The translations under genes and the position numbers were made by a program. Below, piece after piece: positions 7,914 to 16,258 of a DNA stretch of 27,572 bases. The DNA is from an uncultured Eubacteriales bacterium. Its GTDB lineage: Bacteria > Bacillota > Clostridia > Christensenellales > Borkfalkiaceae. The stretch lies in contig URHP01000014.1 of NCBI GenBank assembly GCA_900547645.1, positions 1 through 27,572 on the forward strand, given 5' to 3'. Under the pieces are notes generated by a model, which saw only the letters and a program-made list of their open reading frames with translations, was not told the DNA's origin and searched no databases. The stretch's first letter is position 1. Every line of letters begins with the position of its first letter.

Positions 7914-9151
7914 CACAGCGACAGCCCTTCCTTCAGATTCCCGACGGACGAGACGGCGGCACGCGAGAAGTCGAAGTTGCGCGCGATCGCCTCGAGAACG
8001 TCCTCGCGCCTGAGCGCGGCGATCTCCTGCATGCGCTTTTCAAAGTCGTACACCGCTCCGTTATAGAGCATCTCCTTCCCGTAGAGAAGCATCTGCGACG
8101 AGGTATTTTCCTGCGAGAAGATGCTGCCCGATTTGACCTGCTCCCTTCCGCGGGAGAATTCTTCCTCCGAAACGCCCTCTTTCACGAATGTTTCGACCAC
8201 TTCGCGCACGGCGGAAAAGGCATCCCGCGCCTTGACGGGATTGACGCCCGCGTAGATGGTCAGAAGCCCCGTCTCCTCATAATGCGAACAGTAGGAATAG
8301 ACGGAATACGCAAGCCCGAGCTCCTCGCGCACCCGCTTGAAAAGACGGGAACTCATGCCGCCGCCCAGCACCGCGTTCATGACCTGCACGGCGGGACGCA
8401 TGGCGTCCTCCCTGGCGACGGTGGGAAACCCTATGGCGAAGTGCGCCTGTTCGATGGGCTTTTGGCGGAACAGACAGCCCGCCTGCTGCGCCGCCTGCTT
8501 TTTGCGGTCGCAAAACGCCGTGCGCTCCATGCCGCCGAAATAGCGTTCGGCAAGGGAGAGCGCTTCGTCCACGCCGATGCTGCCCGCAAAGGAGACCACA
8601 ATGTTCTCCGGGCAGTAGCGCTCCCTGCGGTAGGCGAACAGATCGTCCCGCGTGAAGCCTTCGACGTTGCTTGCAGGTCCCAAAATGTTTCTGCCGTATC
8701 CCCGGTTTCCGAACGCGGCGCGCGCAAGCAGATCGAGACAGAGATCTTCGGGCGAATCTTCGTCCATGTGGATCTCTTCGAGCACGACGCCCTTCTCGCG
8801 CTTCATCTCCTCTTCGGGAAAGCAGGCGTTCAGAAAGAGATCGGCGAGCAGCGCGAACGCCTCCGCCGCATGGTCGCTCGTGGACTTGGAATAATAGCAG
8901 GTCATGTCCTTGCCCGTAAAGGCGTTGACCTGTGCGCCGAGCGCGTCGAACGCATCGGAAATTTCAAACGCGGTGCGCGTGGGCGTTCCCTTGAAGAGCA
9001 TATGCTCGATGAAGTGCGAGATCCCGTCCTCCGCATCCGTTTCATACGCCGCGCCCGTTCCCACGAGCACGCCCATGGTGACGGACAGCAGCCCCTCCAT
9101 CTGTTTGACGATCACGCGTACGCCGTTGGAAAGAGTCTTGGTTTCGATCAT
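7913..9151 (-). CDS. ymxG: M16B zinc metallopeptidase (YmxG/MlpA-like)
   Basis: A 412-residue M16-family processing-peptidase homologue. The inverted zinc motif HFIEH is at residues 46-50, with the third-ligand region GVVLEEIHMDED near 121-132. The C-terminal half holds the second M16 fold (GLAYSVYSYCSHYEETG). AGGAG lies 8 nt before the ATG. It follows the ylxY-like deacetylase gene by only 22 nt. In Bacillus subtilis the homologues ylxY and ymxG (mlpA) are also neighbours, which supports both names. The substrate is unknown; a role in processing small peptides or secreted proteins is plausible. Confidence 0.88.
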   Translation of the reverse strand: MIETKTLSNGVRVIVKQMEGLLSVTMGVLVGTGAAYETDAEDGISHFIEHMLFKGTPTRTAFEISDAFDALGAQVNAFTGKDMTCYYSKSTSDHAAEAFALLADLFLNACFPEEEMKREKGVVLEEIHMDEDSPEDLCLDLLARAAFGNRGYGRNILGPASNVEGFTRDDLFAYRRERYCPENIVVSFAGSIGVDEALSLAERYFGGMERTAFCDRKKQAAQQAGCLFRQKPIEQAHFAIGFPTVAREDAMRPAVQVMNAVLGGGMSSRLFKRVREELGLAYSVYSYCSHYEETGLLTIYAGVNPVKARDAFSAVREVVETFVKEGVSEEEFSRGREQVKSGSIFSQENTSSQMLLYGKEMLYNGAVYDFEKRMQEIAALRREDVLEAIARNFDFSRAAVSSVGNLKEGLSL

Positions 9152-9173
9152 GTTATTTTCTCCTATGTAATGG

Positions 9174-9896
9174 TTATGTCAGCTGATTGATGCCGAGATT
9201 TTCGCTCACCGTCACGGCACGGAGCCCCTCTTCGCGGTAGCGTTCGAGGATGCGCGGGAGCGCCGCGAGCGTATGCTGCATGGGGTGCATGAGCACCAGA
9301 TCCCCCGCTTCCACGTCCTTCGTTGCGCGCAGGAAGCAGGTGTCGGCATCCTTGTCCCGCCAATCAATGGTATCCTTGGACCAGAGAATGGTCTTCAGCC
9401 CCAGCGCGTCGGCGGCGCTGACGGTGTTTTCGTCGTATGCGCCCGACGGCGGCGCGAACAGCGTGACCGTCCTGCCCGAGACGAGGGACAAAAACTGTAC
9501 GCTCTGCGCGATCTCCTGCACGTTCTCATCGTAACCGAGCGACGTGTGATCGCGGTGGAAATAGCCGTGCGAACCGATCTCATGTCCCGCCGCGGCGATG
9601 CGCCTGACGCAGTCTGCGTTGTCGTCCGCCCAGCTCCCGCCGAGGAAGAAGGTCGCCTGCGCGCCGTATGATTCCAGCACGGTCAGAATGCCGTCCACTT
9701 CCTCCGTGCCCCAATAGACGTTGAACATGAGCGATACGCCGTCGTCGGAAATCCCGCGGCGCACCACGCGCGCTTCGAGTTCGGAAGAGACGTGCGCGGA
9801 CGTCGGGAAAAAACAGACGCATCCGAGCACGATGAGCACGACGGCAAGCACGCCGTTTGTGATCATGGCGACGGCGCGGGACGAGAGCTTTTTCAC
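9174..9896 (-). CDS. ylxY: YlxY-like polysaccharide deacetylase homologue, probably non-canonical active site
   Basis: A 240-residue membrane-anchored protein with a single N-terminal membrane segment (about residues 11-30) and an external CE4 polysaccharide deacetylase (NodB) fold. The start is taken as GTG 9896 because GGGGGA lies about 5 nt upstream; a TTG at 9908 has none. The metal histidines HGYFH are present (H110, H114), as is the DTIDW motif. However, the usual catalytic Asp of motif 1 (T/AFD) is Asn59 in FNVYWG, and the FRPPxG motif reads FAPPSG. These substitutions and the M16 gene next door fit the YlxY subgroup rather than an active peptidoglycan deacetylase. The 121-nt gap to mutS2 makes a separate promoter possible, but no convincing one was seen. 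Confidence 0.78.
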   Translation of the reverse strand: MKKLSSRAVAMITNGVLAVVLIVLGCVCFFPTSAHVSSELEARVVRRGISDDGVSLMFNVYWGTEEVDGILTVLESYGAQATFFLGGSWADDNADCVRRIAAAGHEIGSHGYFHRDHTSLGYDENVQEIAQSVQFLSLVSGRTVTLFAPPSGAYDENTVSAADALGLKTILWSKDTIDWRDKDADTCFLRATKDVEAGDLVLMHPMQHTLAALPRILERYREEGLRAVTVSENLGINQLT

Positions 9897-10017
9897 AGTT
9901 TCCCCCAAAAATCAGGTTTTCACCCACATTCTATTGGAAACGGTAAAAATTTATGCTCCTTTCCCGAAAATACCGGGCTGTCCGACGCCCGCCCCGGGCA
10001 TCCGAAGCAGCGCGCCG

Positions 10018-12369
10018 CTATTTGAGTTCCACGACGGTGACGCCCCCTTCCCCTTCGCCGTATTTGCCGAGGCGGAATTGTTCGACGCGGGGATGGCGGC
10101 GCAGCATCTCGTGAACGGCAGCGCGGAGTTTCCCCGTCCCGTAGCCGTGCACGATGCGCACCTCGTGCAGATTGGCGACGACCGCCGCGTCCAGAAACGC
10201 CTCCGCTTCCGCAACGCCCTCCGAAGTCGTCATGCCGATCAGATTGCATTCGCGGCTTGCGGAAGGGCGCGGCGCAAGATTTCTGGTCACCTGCACCCGT
10301 TCCTTTTCCGCCGTCCGCTTTGCCGCGGGAAGATAGAGATCGGCGATCTTTACGTTCACGCGCAGCGCGCCCGTCTGTACTTCGCACGTTCCCCTGTCCC
10401 TGCGCACGGAGAGCACCGTTCCCTCCGCGCCCATCGCCCCCACCAGCACACGGTCGCCCGCCTTCAGCTTTGCGGCGTCCACGGGCAGGGCGCGTACGGG
10501 AGCGTCCTCCGGCTTTTCCTCCGCCGCCATGCGGTTTTTCAGGGTGCGCGCACGGATGAGATCGACCTCCGTGACATCGTTCTTGCGGAAGATCTGTTCC
10601 ATTTCGGCAAGCAGTTCTTCCGCGCGGGCGGTGCGCTCGGCAACGATGCGGCGCGCCTCCGCACGGGAAGAAGCAAGAAATTTTTCCTTTTCTTTGCGGA
10701 AGCGCTCCTCCTCCTTGGAAAGATCGGCGAGACGCGATTCCCATTCCTTTTGCAGACTGCGGGCGCGTGCCGTCGCCTCCTCCGTGCGGACGCGGCTCTC
10801 TTCGGCGGCGCGCAGCGTATGTTCAAAGGCGCGCGCGCCCTCCGACAGGCAGCTGCGCGCCTCCGACACGACGGACGCGGGCAGCCCGAGCCGCGTACAG
10901 ATGAGCAGCGCGTTGGAAGAGCCCGGCGCGCCGATCTTCAGCCGGTACAGGGGGCGGAAATCCGCGGCGTCAAATTCCATGCAGCCGTTCTCGATGCCCT
11001 CCTGCGCATAGGCAAATTCCTTGAGCGCGGAGTAGTGCGTGGTGACGACGCCGCGGCAGCCGCGGCGCAGCAGCTCCGCGACCACGGCGCGCGCGAGCGC
11101 CGCGCCCTCCTCGGGATCGGTCCCGCCGCCCGGTTCGTCGATAAGGACGAGCGAACGCTGCGTCGCCTGTTCCAGGATCTCTTTGAGATGCACGACGTGC
11201 GAGGAAAACGTGGACAGGTTCTCCTCGATGGACTGGCTGTCGCCGACGTCGCACCAGACGCCGTCGAACACGGCGAGACGCGTCCCTTCTGCGGCGGGCA
11301 CGAACAGCCCGCACGCCGCCATCAGGCAGAACAGTCCGCACATCTTCAGCGTGACCGTTTTGCCGCCCGTGTTTGCGCCGCTGATCAGCAGAAAGCGGTA
11401 TCCTTCGCCCAGCGAGAGCGAGACGGGAACGGCGGTCTTGGGATCGAGCAGCGGATGTCTGCCCTTGACGATCTCAAGCAGCCCGCGCCCGTTCAGATCG
11501 GGTCGGACGGCGTGCATGCGGTAGCCGTATTCGGCACGGGCAAAGAAGGCATCCGCGACCGCAAGGGTATCCATGTCCGCAGAGAGCGCGCCGCGCATGC
11601 GCCCGACGGCGTGCGAAAGTTCGGCAAGGATGCGGGCGACCTCCTCCTTTTCGTCCAGCATGAGGGAGCGCAGCTCGTTGTTCATTTCCAGCACTTCCTC
11701 CGGCTCGATGAACACCGTCGCGCCGCTTGCGGAACGGTCATGCACGAAGCCCTTGATGCTGCGCTTATATTCCGCCTTGACGGGAACGACAAAGCGGTCC
11801 CCGCGCACGGTGACGATGCCGTCCTGCAGATATTTCCGCTCTTCGCCGGACAGATAGCCCTGCAGCCGCGCGCGGATGCGCTCGCCGAGCTGGCGGATCT
11901 GCGTGCGTAGGGAAAAGAGCGTTTCGCTCGCATGGTCGGAAAGTTCGTTTTCGTTCAGGATCTTGCGCCCGATGTCCTCTTCCAGACGCTCGTCGAACAT
12001 GAGATGTTCGGTGAGTTCCCTGAATGCCGCGATGCGGTCGTCGGAAAAAGAGCGCACGGAGCGGTAGAGCACGCGCGCCGAACGCAGCAGCCGCGCGACG
12101 CCCAGCAATTCCGCGGGCGAAAGGCTCGCGCCTTTTTCGGCGCGCTCCAGCCATTCCCCGCAGGCGGGGAATTCCTCCACCTTGCCCGTGCCGAGCGTAA
12201 AGAGCAGCAGCGTCGCCTCCTCCGTCAGACCGAGCAGCTTCCGCGCTTCGGAAAGATCGTGCACGGGCTCGCAGGAGAGCAGCAGATCTTTGCCTGCCTC
12301 CAGCACGGCGTGCGATGCGCACGCCGACAGAATTTTATCAAGTTCGAGTCGCTTTGCGTTGTCGTTCAT
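10018..12369 (-). CDS. mutS2: MutS2 ATPase/Smr nuclease-type protein
   Basis: A 783-residue MutS2 with the helical clamp region, the ATPase with Walker A GANTGGKT (second residue Ala rather than the usual Pro), Walker B LVLIDEPGGGTDP, a long coiled-coil (about residues 510-620), a KOW-like segment (LKAGDRVLVGAMGAEGTVL) and a C-terminal Smr domain ending HGYGTGKLR. MutS2 is not a mismatch-repair enzyme; it acts on recombination intermediates and on collided ribosomes in relatives. In the Smr domain the usual LDLR motif reads CNLI (about residues 706-709), so nuclease action is uncertain. Start ATG 12369 overlaps the U32 stop (ATGA). The long open frame upstream of it is only the antisense-free extension. 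The gene ends with TAG. Confidence 0.93.
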   Translation of the reverse strand: MNDNAKRLELDKILSACASHAVLEAGKDLLLSCEPVHDLSEARKLLGLTEEATLLLFTLGTGKVEEFPACGEWLERAEKGASLSPAELLGVARLLRSARVLYRSVRSFSDDRIAAFRELTEHLMFDERLEEDIGRKILNENELSDHASETLFSLRTQIRQLGERIRARLQGYLSGEERKYLQDGIVTVRGDRFVVPVKAEYKRSIKGFVHDRSASGATVFIEPEEVLEMNNELRSLMLDEKEEVARILAELSHAVGRMRGALSADMDTLAVADAFFARAEYGYRMHAVRPDLNGRGLLEIVKGRHPLLDPKTAVPVSLSLGEGYRFLLISGANTGGKTVTLKMCGLFCLMAACGLFVPAAEGTRLAVFDGVWCDVGDSQSIEENLSTFSSHVVHLKEILEQATQRSLVLIDEPGGGTDPEEGAALARAVVAELLRRGCRGVVTTHYSALKEFAYAQEGIENGCMEFDAADFRPLYRLKIGAPGSSNALLICTRLGLPASVVSEARSCLSEGARAFEHTLRAAEESRVRTEEATARARSLQKEWESRLADLSKEEERFRKEKEKFLASSRAEARRIVAERTARAEELLAEMEQIFRKNDVTEVDLIRARTLKNRMAAEEKPEDAPVRALPVDAAKLKAGDRVLVGAMGAEGTVLSVRRDRGTCEVQTGALRVNVKIADLYLPAAKRTAEKERVQVTRNLAPRPSASRECNLIGMTTSEGVAEAEAFLDAAVVANLHEVRIVHGYGTGKLRAAVHEMLRRHPRVEQFRLGKYGEGEGGVTVVELK

Positions 12370-14516
12370 AACAGGCTCCTTGCGGCGTGACCGCGCGTCG
12401 CATCCGGAAGTTTTCCCTCGGGCGCACGGGCGCAGGCGACGGCGGCAAAATTCCCGAGCGTGCAGTCCGCGATCGCGGACGGCTTCCCCGCCCCCGCCGT
12501 AAGGGGCGCGCAGTTGAACAGCTCGAAGCGGCACCCCTCCGCCGCGCGGTACCTGCGCAGAGGGAACTTTCTGCCCGCTTCGTCCGTCATCGTATAGACC
12601 GCGCGCGCATCGCACGACGCACACGTCTTCCCGAAGGGACAATAACACAGATCCATCACCTTGCAGTCCCCCGCCGCGAGCACAAACGTCCCCTTTGCCG
12701 CAAGTGCGTCCTGTTCGCGCAGGGTAAGCTCCTTGGAGAGCGCGGCGCAGCACGCGTATTCCAGCGCGCCGCCGACGGCAATGCGGTTGGTGAGATTCCA
12801 CCCCGTGCCCGCAAACAGCAAAACGCCGTACTTTTTGGCAAATTCCGCGCCGTACGTTCCCTCGCAGTACACGCCGGCAAACCGACCGAGCTGCGGCGCG
12901 ATGAGCGCCTCGTCCGCCGCAGTCAGAAGGGGCGGAAGGTACAGCCATGCCCCGGGAGGCGGCGCCATGTCCGCCAGATCGGCAGGCTTCCAGATGACCA
13001 TGTCCGCGCCCTCCGGCACGGTACTTCCCGAAAGGATGACCGCGGTCATGCCGCCCTGCTCTGCCGTAAAAGAAGGTACGGGGAGCGGTTTTTCCGCGAG
13101 CGGCGCGCGGGAAGGCGCAAGGAATGCCGCCAGCCCTTCGTAAAAGGCGCGGCGGAAGGCGTTGAGCGCGGATCTTGCCGCAAACGCCCCTTCCGTCTCC
13201 GCCGTGACGTGCGGCGCAAAGGGCAGCGTATCCGTCCTGAGAAAGCAGGCGCGCACGTCCTCTTCCGTGAGCGGCGCGCGCTCCGCCCGCTCGCATACCG
13301 CGCCCGTCAGAACGTAATCGCCGCATTCGGCGCGCATCGGCTCGCCCGCGCGGAGCGTGACTTTTACGCCGATCTCCCGCCTGCGCGTCAGGACAGACGC
13401 GCGCTCGCCGAGCGAGGCGTCCAGCGTCACGCGCACTTCGTCCCCCGCCATGAGCCGGTCGCGCGAAGTCAGATAGAACCCGTCCGGTCCCGCGCCCGAA
13501 AACAGCGCCCCGCCGGCTTCTTTCCCCCCGCGCAGCAGCTTGAAGGCATCCCCCTTGTCCGCCGCAAACGCGCTCCGGCAGAACCACTTGCCGTCGCGGC
13601 GGGAGAGCACGCCGACGCGTTCGCCGATATGCCCCTGCACCTCGCGCGAGAGCAGCTTTTTATCCTGTCCGAAGGCAAGCCCGCGCGTGTAGTCCCCGCG
13701 GTTGAAGGCGCGCTTCAGAGCGGAAAATGCCTCCGCCGCAGGCTTGCCGTCCAGAACGGCGCGGTAATATTCCACCGCCGCGCAGGCATATGCGGGCGAG
13801 CGCATCCTGCCCTCGATCTTCAGGGACGTAACGCCCGCCTCCAGAAGTTTACGCACATCCTCCCCCACAGAGAGGTCGGAAAGGGAGAGCGCATAGGCGG
13901 GCGTCTCAAAGCCCGCCCGATCGATCGAATACTGCTTGCGGCAGGGCTGCTTGCACCTGCCGCGGTTGCCCGAATTGTTTCCCGCGAACGAAGAGAGATA
14001 GCACTGCCCCGAAAAACAGGTGCAGAGCGCCCCCTGCACGAATGCTTCCGTCTCAATGACGGCGGAAATGGCGGGAATATCGGCAAGCGGCGTCTCCCGC
14101 GCGAGGACGACGCGCGAAAATCCGCACGCCTTTGCCAGACGCGCGCCGTGCACGTTGCAGCAGCCCGCCTGCGTGGAAAGGTGCAGCACGATCCCGGGAT
14201 ACAGCTCTTTGAGCGCGCGTCCCAGAAAGACGTCCTGCATCAGAATGGCGTCGGCGCCCGCGTTCCACGCCTCGCGCGCGGCGGCGGCAAAGTCGGAAAG
14301 CTCGCCGTCCTTCACGAGCGTATTGAGCGCGACGTACACCTTTGCGCCCAGAAGGTGCGCTTCCCGCGTCAGTTTTTCCAGCGCGGAAACGCAAAAATTT
14401 TCCGCGCTCTCGCGCGCGGAAAATCGCGTAAGTCCCAGATATACGGCGTCCGCGCCCGCACGCAGCGCCGCGTACGCCGTCTTTTCGTCCCCCGCAGGGG
14501 CAAGCAGTTCGGTCAT
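12366..14516 (-). CDS. U32-family peptidase/tRNA-rRNA hydroxylation protein (RlhA-like)
   Basis: A 716-residue U32 protein. The TIM-barrel-like N-terminal half begins ELLAPAGD and contains the iron-sulfur cysteine cluster region CTCFSGQCYLSS then GNRGRCKQPCRKQY (about residues 165-195), and SLKIEGRMRSPAY. The C-terminal half carries the extra domain seen in long U32 members (DUF3656 type) and another cysteine group (CYCPFGKTCASCDAR). Relatives such as RlhA and TrhP hydroxylate RNA bases (23S rRNA C2501 or tRNA U34) using prephenate-derived chemistry. 'Collagenase' names for this family are historical. The ATG directly abuts the hprK stop codon (TAAATG), and the gene end overlaps mutS2, so it sits in a tightly coupled chain. 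The exact RNA target is not determinable. Confidence 0.85.
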   Translation of the reverse strand: MTELLAPAGDEKTAYAALRAGADAVYLGLTRFSARESAENFCVSALEKLTREAHLLGAKVYVALNTLVKDGELSDFAAAAREAWNAGADAILMQDVFLGRALKELYPGIVLHLSTQAGCCNVHGARLAKACGFSRVVLARETPLADIPAISAVIETEAFVQGALCTCFSGQCYLSSFAGNNSGNRGRCKQPCRKQYSIDRAGFETPAYALSLSDLSVGEDVRKLLEAGVTSLKIEGRMRSPAYACAAVEYYRAVLDGKPAAEAFSALKRAFNRGDYTRGLAFGQDKKLLSREVQGHIGERVGVLSRRDGKWFCRSAFAADKGDAFKLLRGGKEAGGALFSGAGPDGFYLTSRDRLMAGDEVRVTLDASLGERASVLTRRREIGVKVTLRAGEPMRAECGDYVLTGAVCERAERAPLTEEDVRACFLRTDTLPFAPHVTAETEGAFAARSALNAFRRAFYEGLAAFLAPSRAPLAEKPLPVPSFTAEQGGMTAVILSGSTVPEGADMVIWKPADLADMAPPPGAWLYLPPLLTAADEALIAPQLGRFAGVYCEGTYGAEFAKKYGVLLFAGTGWNLTNRIAVGGALEYACCAALSKELTLREQDALAAKGTFVLAAGDCKVMDLCYCPFGKTCASCDARAVYTMTDEAGRKFPLRRYRAAEGCRFELFNCAPLTAGAGKPSAIADCTLGNFAAVACARAPEGKLPDATRGHAARSLL

Positions 14517-15443
14517 TTATCGCCCTATCGTACGCGCGATCAATTCGCTCGCCGCGTCGTATCCCATGTTCTTGAGCCGCTGATCGCGCGCGGCGACCTC
14601 AATGAGAATGGCAAGGTTGCGCCCCGCGCTCACGGGGACGGTGAGCTTGGGGATATTCAGCCCGAGGATGCTCTCCGTGCTGCCTTCGCCGCCGATGCGG
14701 TCGTATTCCTTGTCCTTTTTCCAAGGCTCCAGCTCCATGACGAGTTCGATCGCCTTCTCCGTCATGACGGCGCCCGAACCGTACATGTTTTTGACGTTGA
14801 TGATGCCGATGCCCCTGAGCTCCATAAAGTAGCGGATGCGCTCGGGCGCGGTGCCGACGAGTTCGTTTTCGATGCGCTTGATGAGCACGGAATCATCCGC
14901 CACAAGGCGGTGTCCGCGCTTGATCAGCTCCATTGCCGTCTCGCTCTTTCCCACGCCGCTGCTGCCCGTGAGCAGGATCCCCGCGCCGAATACATCCATC
15001 AGCACTCCGTGAACGGTGGTGGTGGGCGCAAGCAGGCGGTTGAGGTAGATGCACAGATCCACCGTGACCGAGGAAGTCATCTTCCCCGAACGGAAGATGG
15101 GCGTCTGCGTAGCGCGGGCGCATTCCATAAATTCAGGCAGGACGGGCAGATCGCGCGCAAAGATGACGCACGGGATCTCGCCGCAGTCGAAAAGTTTCCT
15201 GATCTTTTCCAGCCGCTCTTCGGACGGGAAAGAATGCAGATATTCGTGCTCGGTAAGCCCGATGAGCATGATGCGCTGGGTATCGAAATAGCTGAAAAAT
15301 CCCGCAAGGCGCAGACCGGGGCGGTCTACGCTGATGCTGGTGAGCGTGATGATCCCCCTGCCCGCGTACAGCATCTCGAGCCCGAGATCGGACGCGAACT
15401 TATCGAGCATGACGGTTTCTTTGGGTAAAATGTTCTCTGTCAT
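14517..15443 (-). CDS. hprK: HPr kinase/phosphorylase
   Basis: A 308-residue HprK, which phosphorylates and dephosphorylates Ser46 of HPr and drives carbon catabolite repression in Bacillota. Seen: catalytic-region His145 (VHGVLMDV), Walker A GSSGVGKS at 160-167, VADD at 181-184, and the signature LRGIGIINVKNMYG. The length is normal. GGGGAGG lies 5 nt before ATG 15443, and the ATG overlaps the preceding phosphatase stop (ATGA). Position between a sugar-phosphatase-like gene and U32/mutS2 implies constitutive housekeeping expression from the uvrC promoter. Confidence 0.95.
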   Translation of the reverse strand: MTENILPKETVMLDKFASDLGLEMLYAGRGIITLTSISVDRPGLRLAGFFSYFDTQRIMLIGLTEHEYLHSFPSEERLEKIRKLFDCGEIPCVIFARDLPVLPEFMECARATQTPIFRSGKMTSSVTVDLCIYLNRLLAPTTTVHGVLMDVFGAGILLTGSSGVGKSETAMELIKRGHRLVADDSVLIKRIENELVGTAPERIRYFMELRGIGIINVKNMYGSGAVMTEKAIELVMELEPWKKDKEYDRIGGEGSTESILGLNIPKLTVPVSAGRNLAILIEVAARDQRLKNMGYDAASELIARTIGR

Positions 15444-16258
15444 TGTTCCTCCCCCATGGCGATCGCCAGCGCCTGCGCGACGCCGTCTTCCTCCACCGAG
15501 GCGACGACCGTCGCCCCGTCCTTGAGCGCTTGTTCCGCATTGGCGACGGCAAACCTGCCGCCTGCGCGCGCGATCATGGGCAGATCGTTGAGCTGATCGC
15601 CGATCGCCGCACACTTTTCCCGCGGGATCTTGTAATAGCGGCACAAAAAGTCCACCGCCGCCGCCTTGGTCTGACCGGCAGGCATGACTTCCACAAGAAA
15701 ATCCGCCGAACAGGTCACGTAAAACCCTTCGCCGAGACGGGGCGTCAGCCACTCCATGAGCGGGCGCCGGTCCTGTTTTTCCACCATGGCGAGCGCCTTG
15801 ACGACGCGCAGCCCCTTCCGCTCCACATATTCGGAAAGCGGCATATCGGTGACGATATGCGCTTTGACGCGGCAGATCTTTTCGTAAAAATGCAGCGGCT
15901 CGTCGTCCACATTGCAGTACAGTTCGTCCACCGTATAGACGTGCACATGCCGCCCGTTTTGCTCGAGAAGACGCACGGCTTTGAGCGCGTCCTCGCGGGA
16001 AAACCCGTCGTCTTTCAGCAGGTTCCCCGTGGCGACGTCGGCGATCGTCGCGCCCTGATAGGCGACAACCAATCCGTCGTCGATGCCGAGTTCTTTGAGG
16101 CGGGGCAGGATGGACGTCAGTCCCCGCCCCGTGCAGACGGCAAACACGCCGCCCGCCGCGCGGTAACGGGCGATCGCCCGTTTGTTCGCTTCCGAGACCG
16201 TTCCGTCCGCGCGGACGAGCGTCCCGTCAAAATCGGATAAAAAAAGCGGATATTTCAT
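15440..16258 (-). CDS. Cof-type HAD-IIB phosphatase
   Basis: A 272-residue haloacid-dehalogenase-like phosphatase. The nucleophile motif SDFDGTL is at residues 8-14, a lysine motif lies in GQTKAAAVDFL and the metal-binding motif is GDQLNDLPM near 225-233; a C2-type cap lies between. Cof-family enzymes hydrolyse sugar phosphates, flavin mononucleotide or pyridoxal phosphate; the substrate cannot be predicted. The ATG overlaps the uvrC stop as ATGA, and its own stop overlaps the hprK start, so it is fully embedded in the operon. Confidence 0.9.
   Translation of the reverse strand: MKYPLFLSDFDGTLVRADGTVSEANKRAIARYRAAGGVFAVCTGRGLTSILPRLKELGIDDGLVVAYQGATIADVATGNLLKDDGFSREDALKAVRLLEQNGRHVHVYTVDELYCNVDDEPLHFYEKICRVKAHIVTDMPLSEYVERKGLRVVKALAMVEKQDRRPLMEWLTPRLGEGFYVTCSADFLVEVMPAGQTKAAAVDFLCRYYKIPREKCAAIGDQLNDLPMIARAGGRFAVANAEQALKDGATVVASVEEDGVAQALAIAMGEEQ

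Noticed and set aside
9897..10017. Promoter in the 121-nt gap between mutS2 and the ylxY-like gene
   Set aside because: A TAGAAT-like -10 can be found, but no acceptable -35 sits at the right distance. Small GC hairpins are also too weak to call a terminator.
12370..13587. Upstream 406-residue extension of the mutS2 frame
   Set aside because: It overlaps the U32 gene in another frame, reads as Gly/Arg-rich low-complexity sequence, and the family N-terminus begins at the ATGA overlap at 12369.
12387..15428. Long plus-strand frames such as 12387-15428, 9721-11910, 16552-18042 and 18808-21003
   Set aside because: They are antisense to clear genes (U32, hprK, mutS2, uvrC, copA), and arise because high GC at third positions removes stop codons on the opposite strand. 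No ribosome sites or domains were seen.
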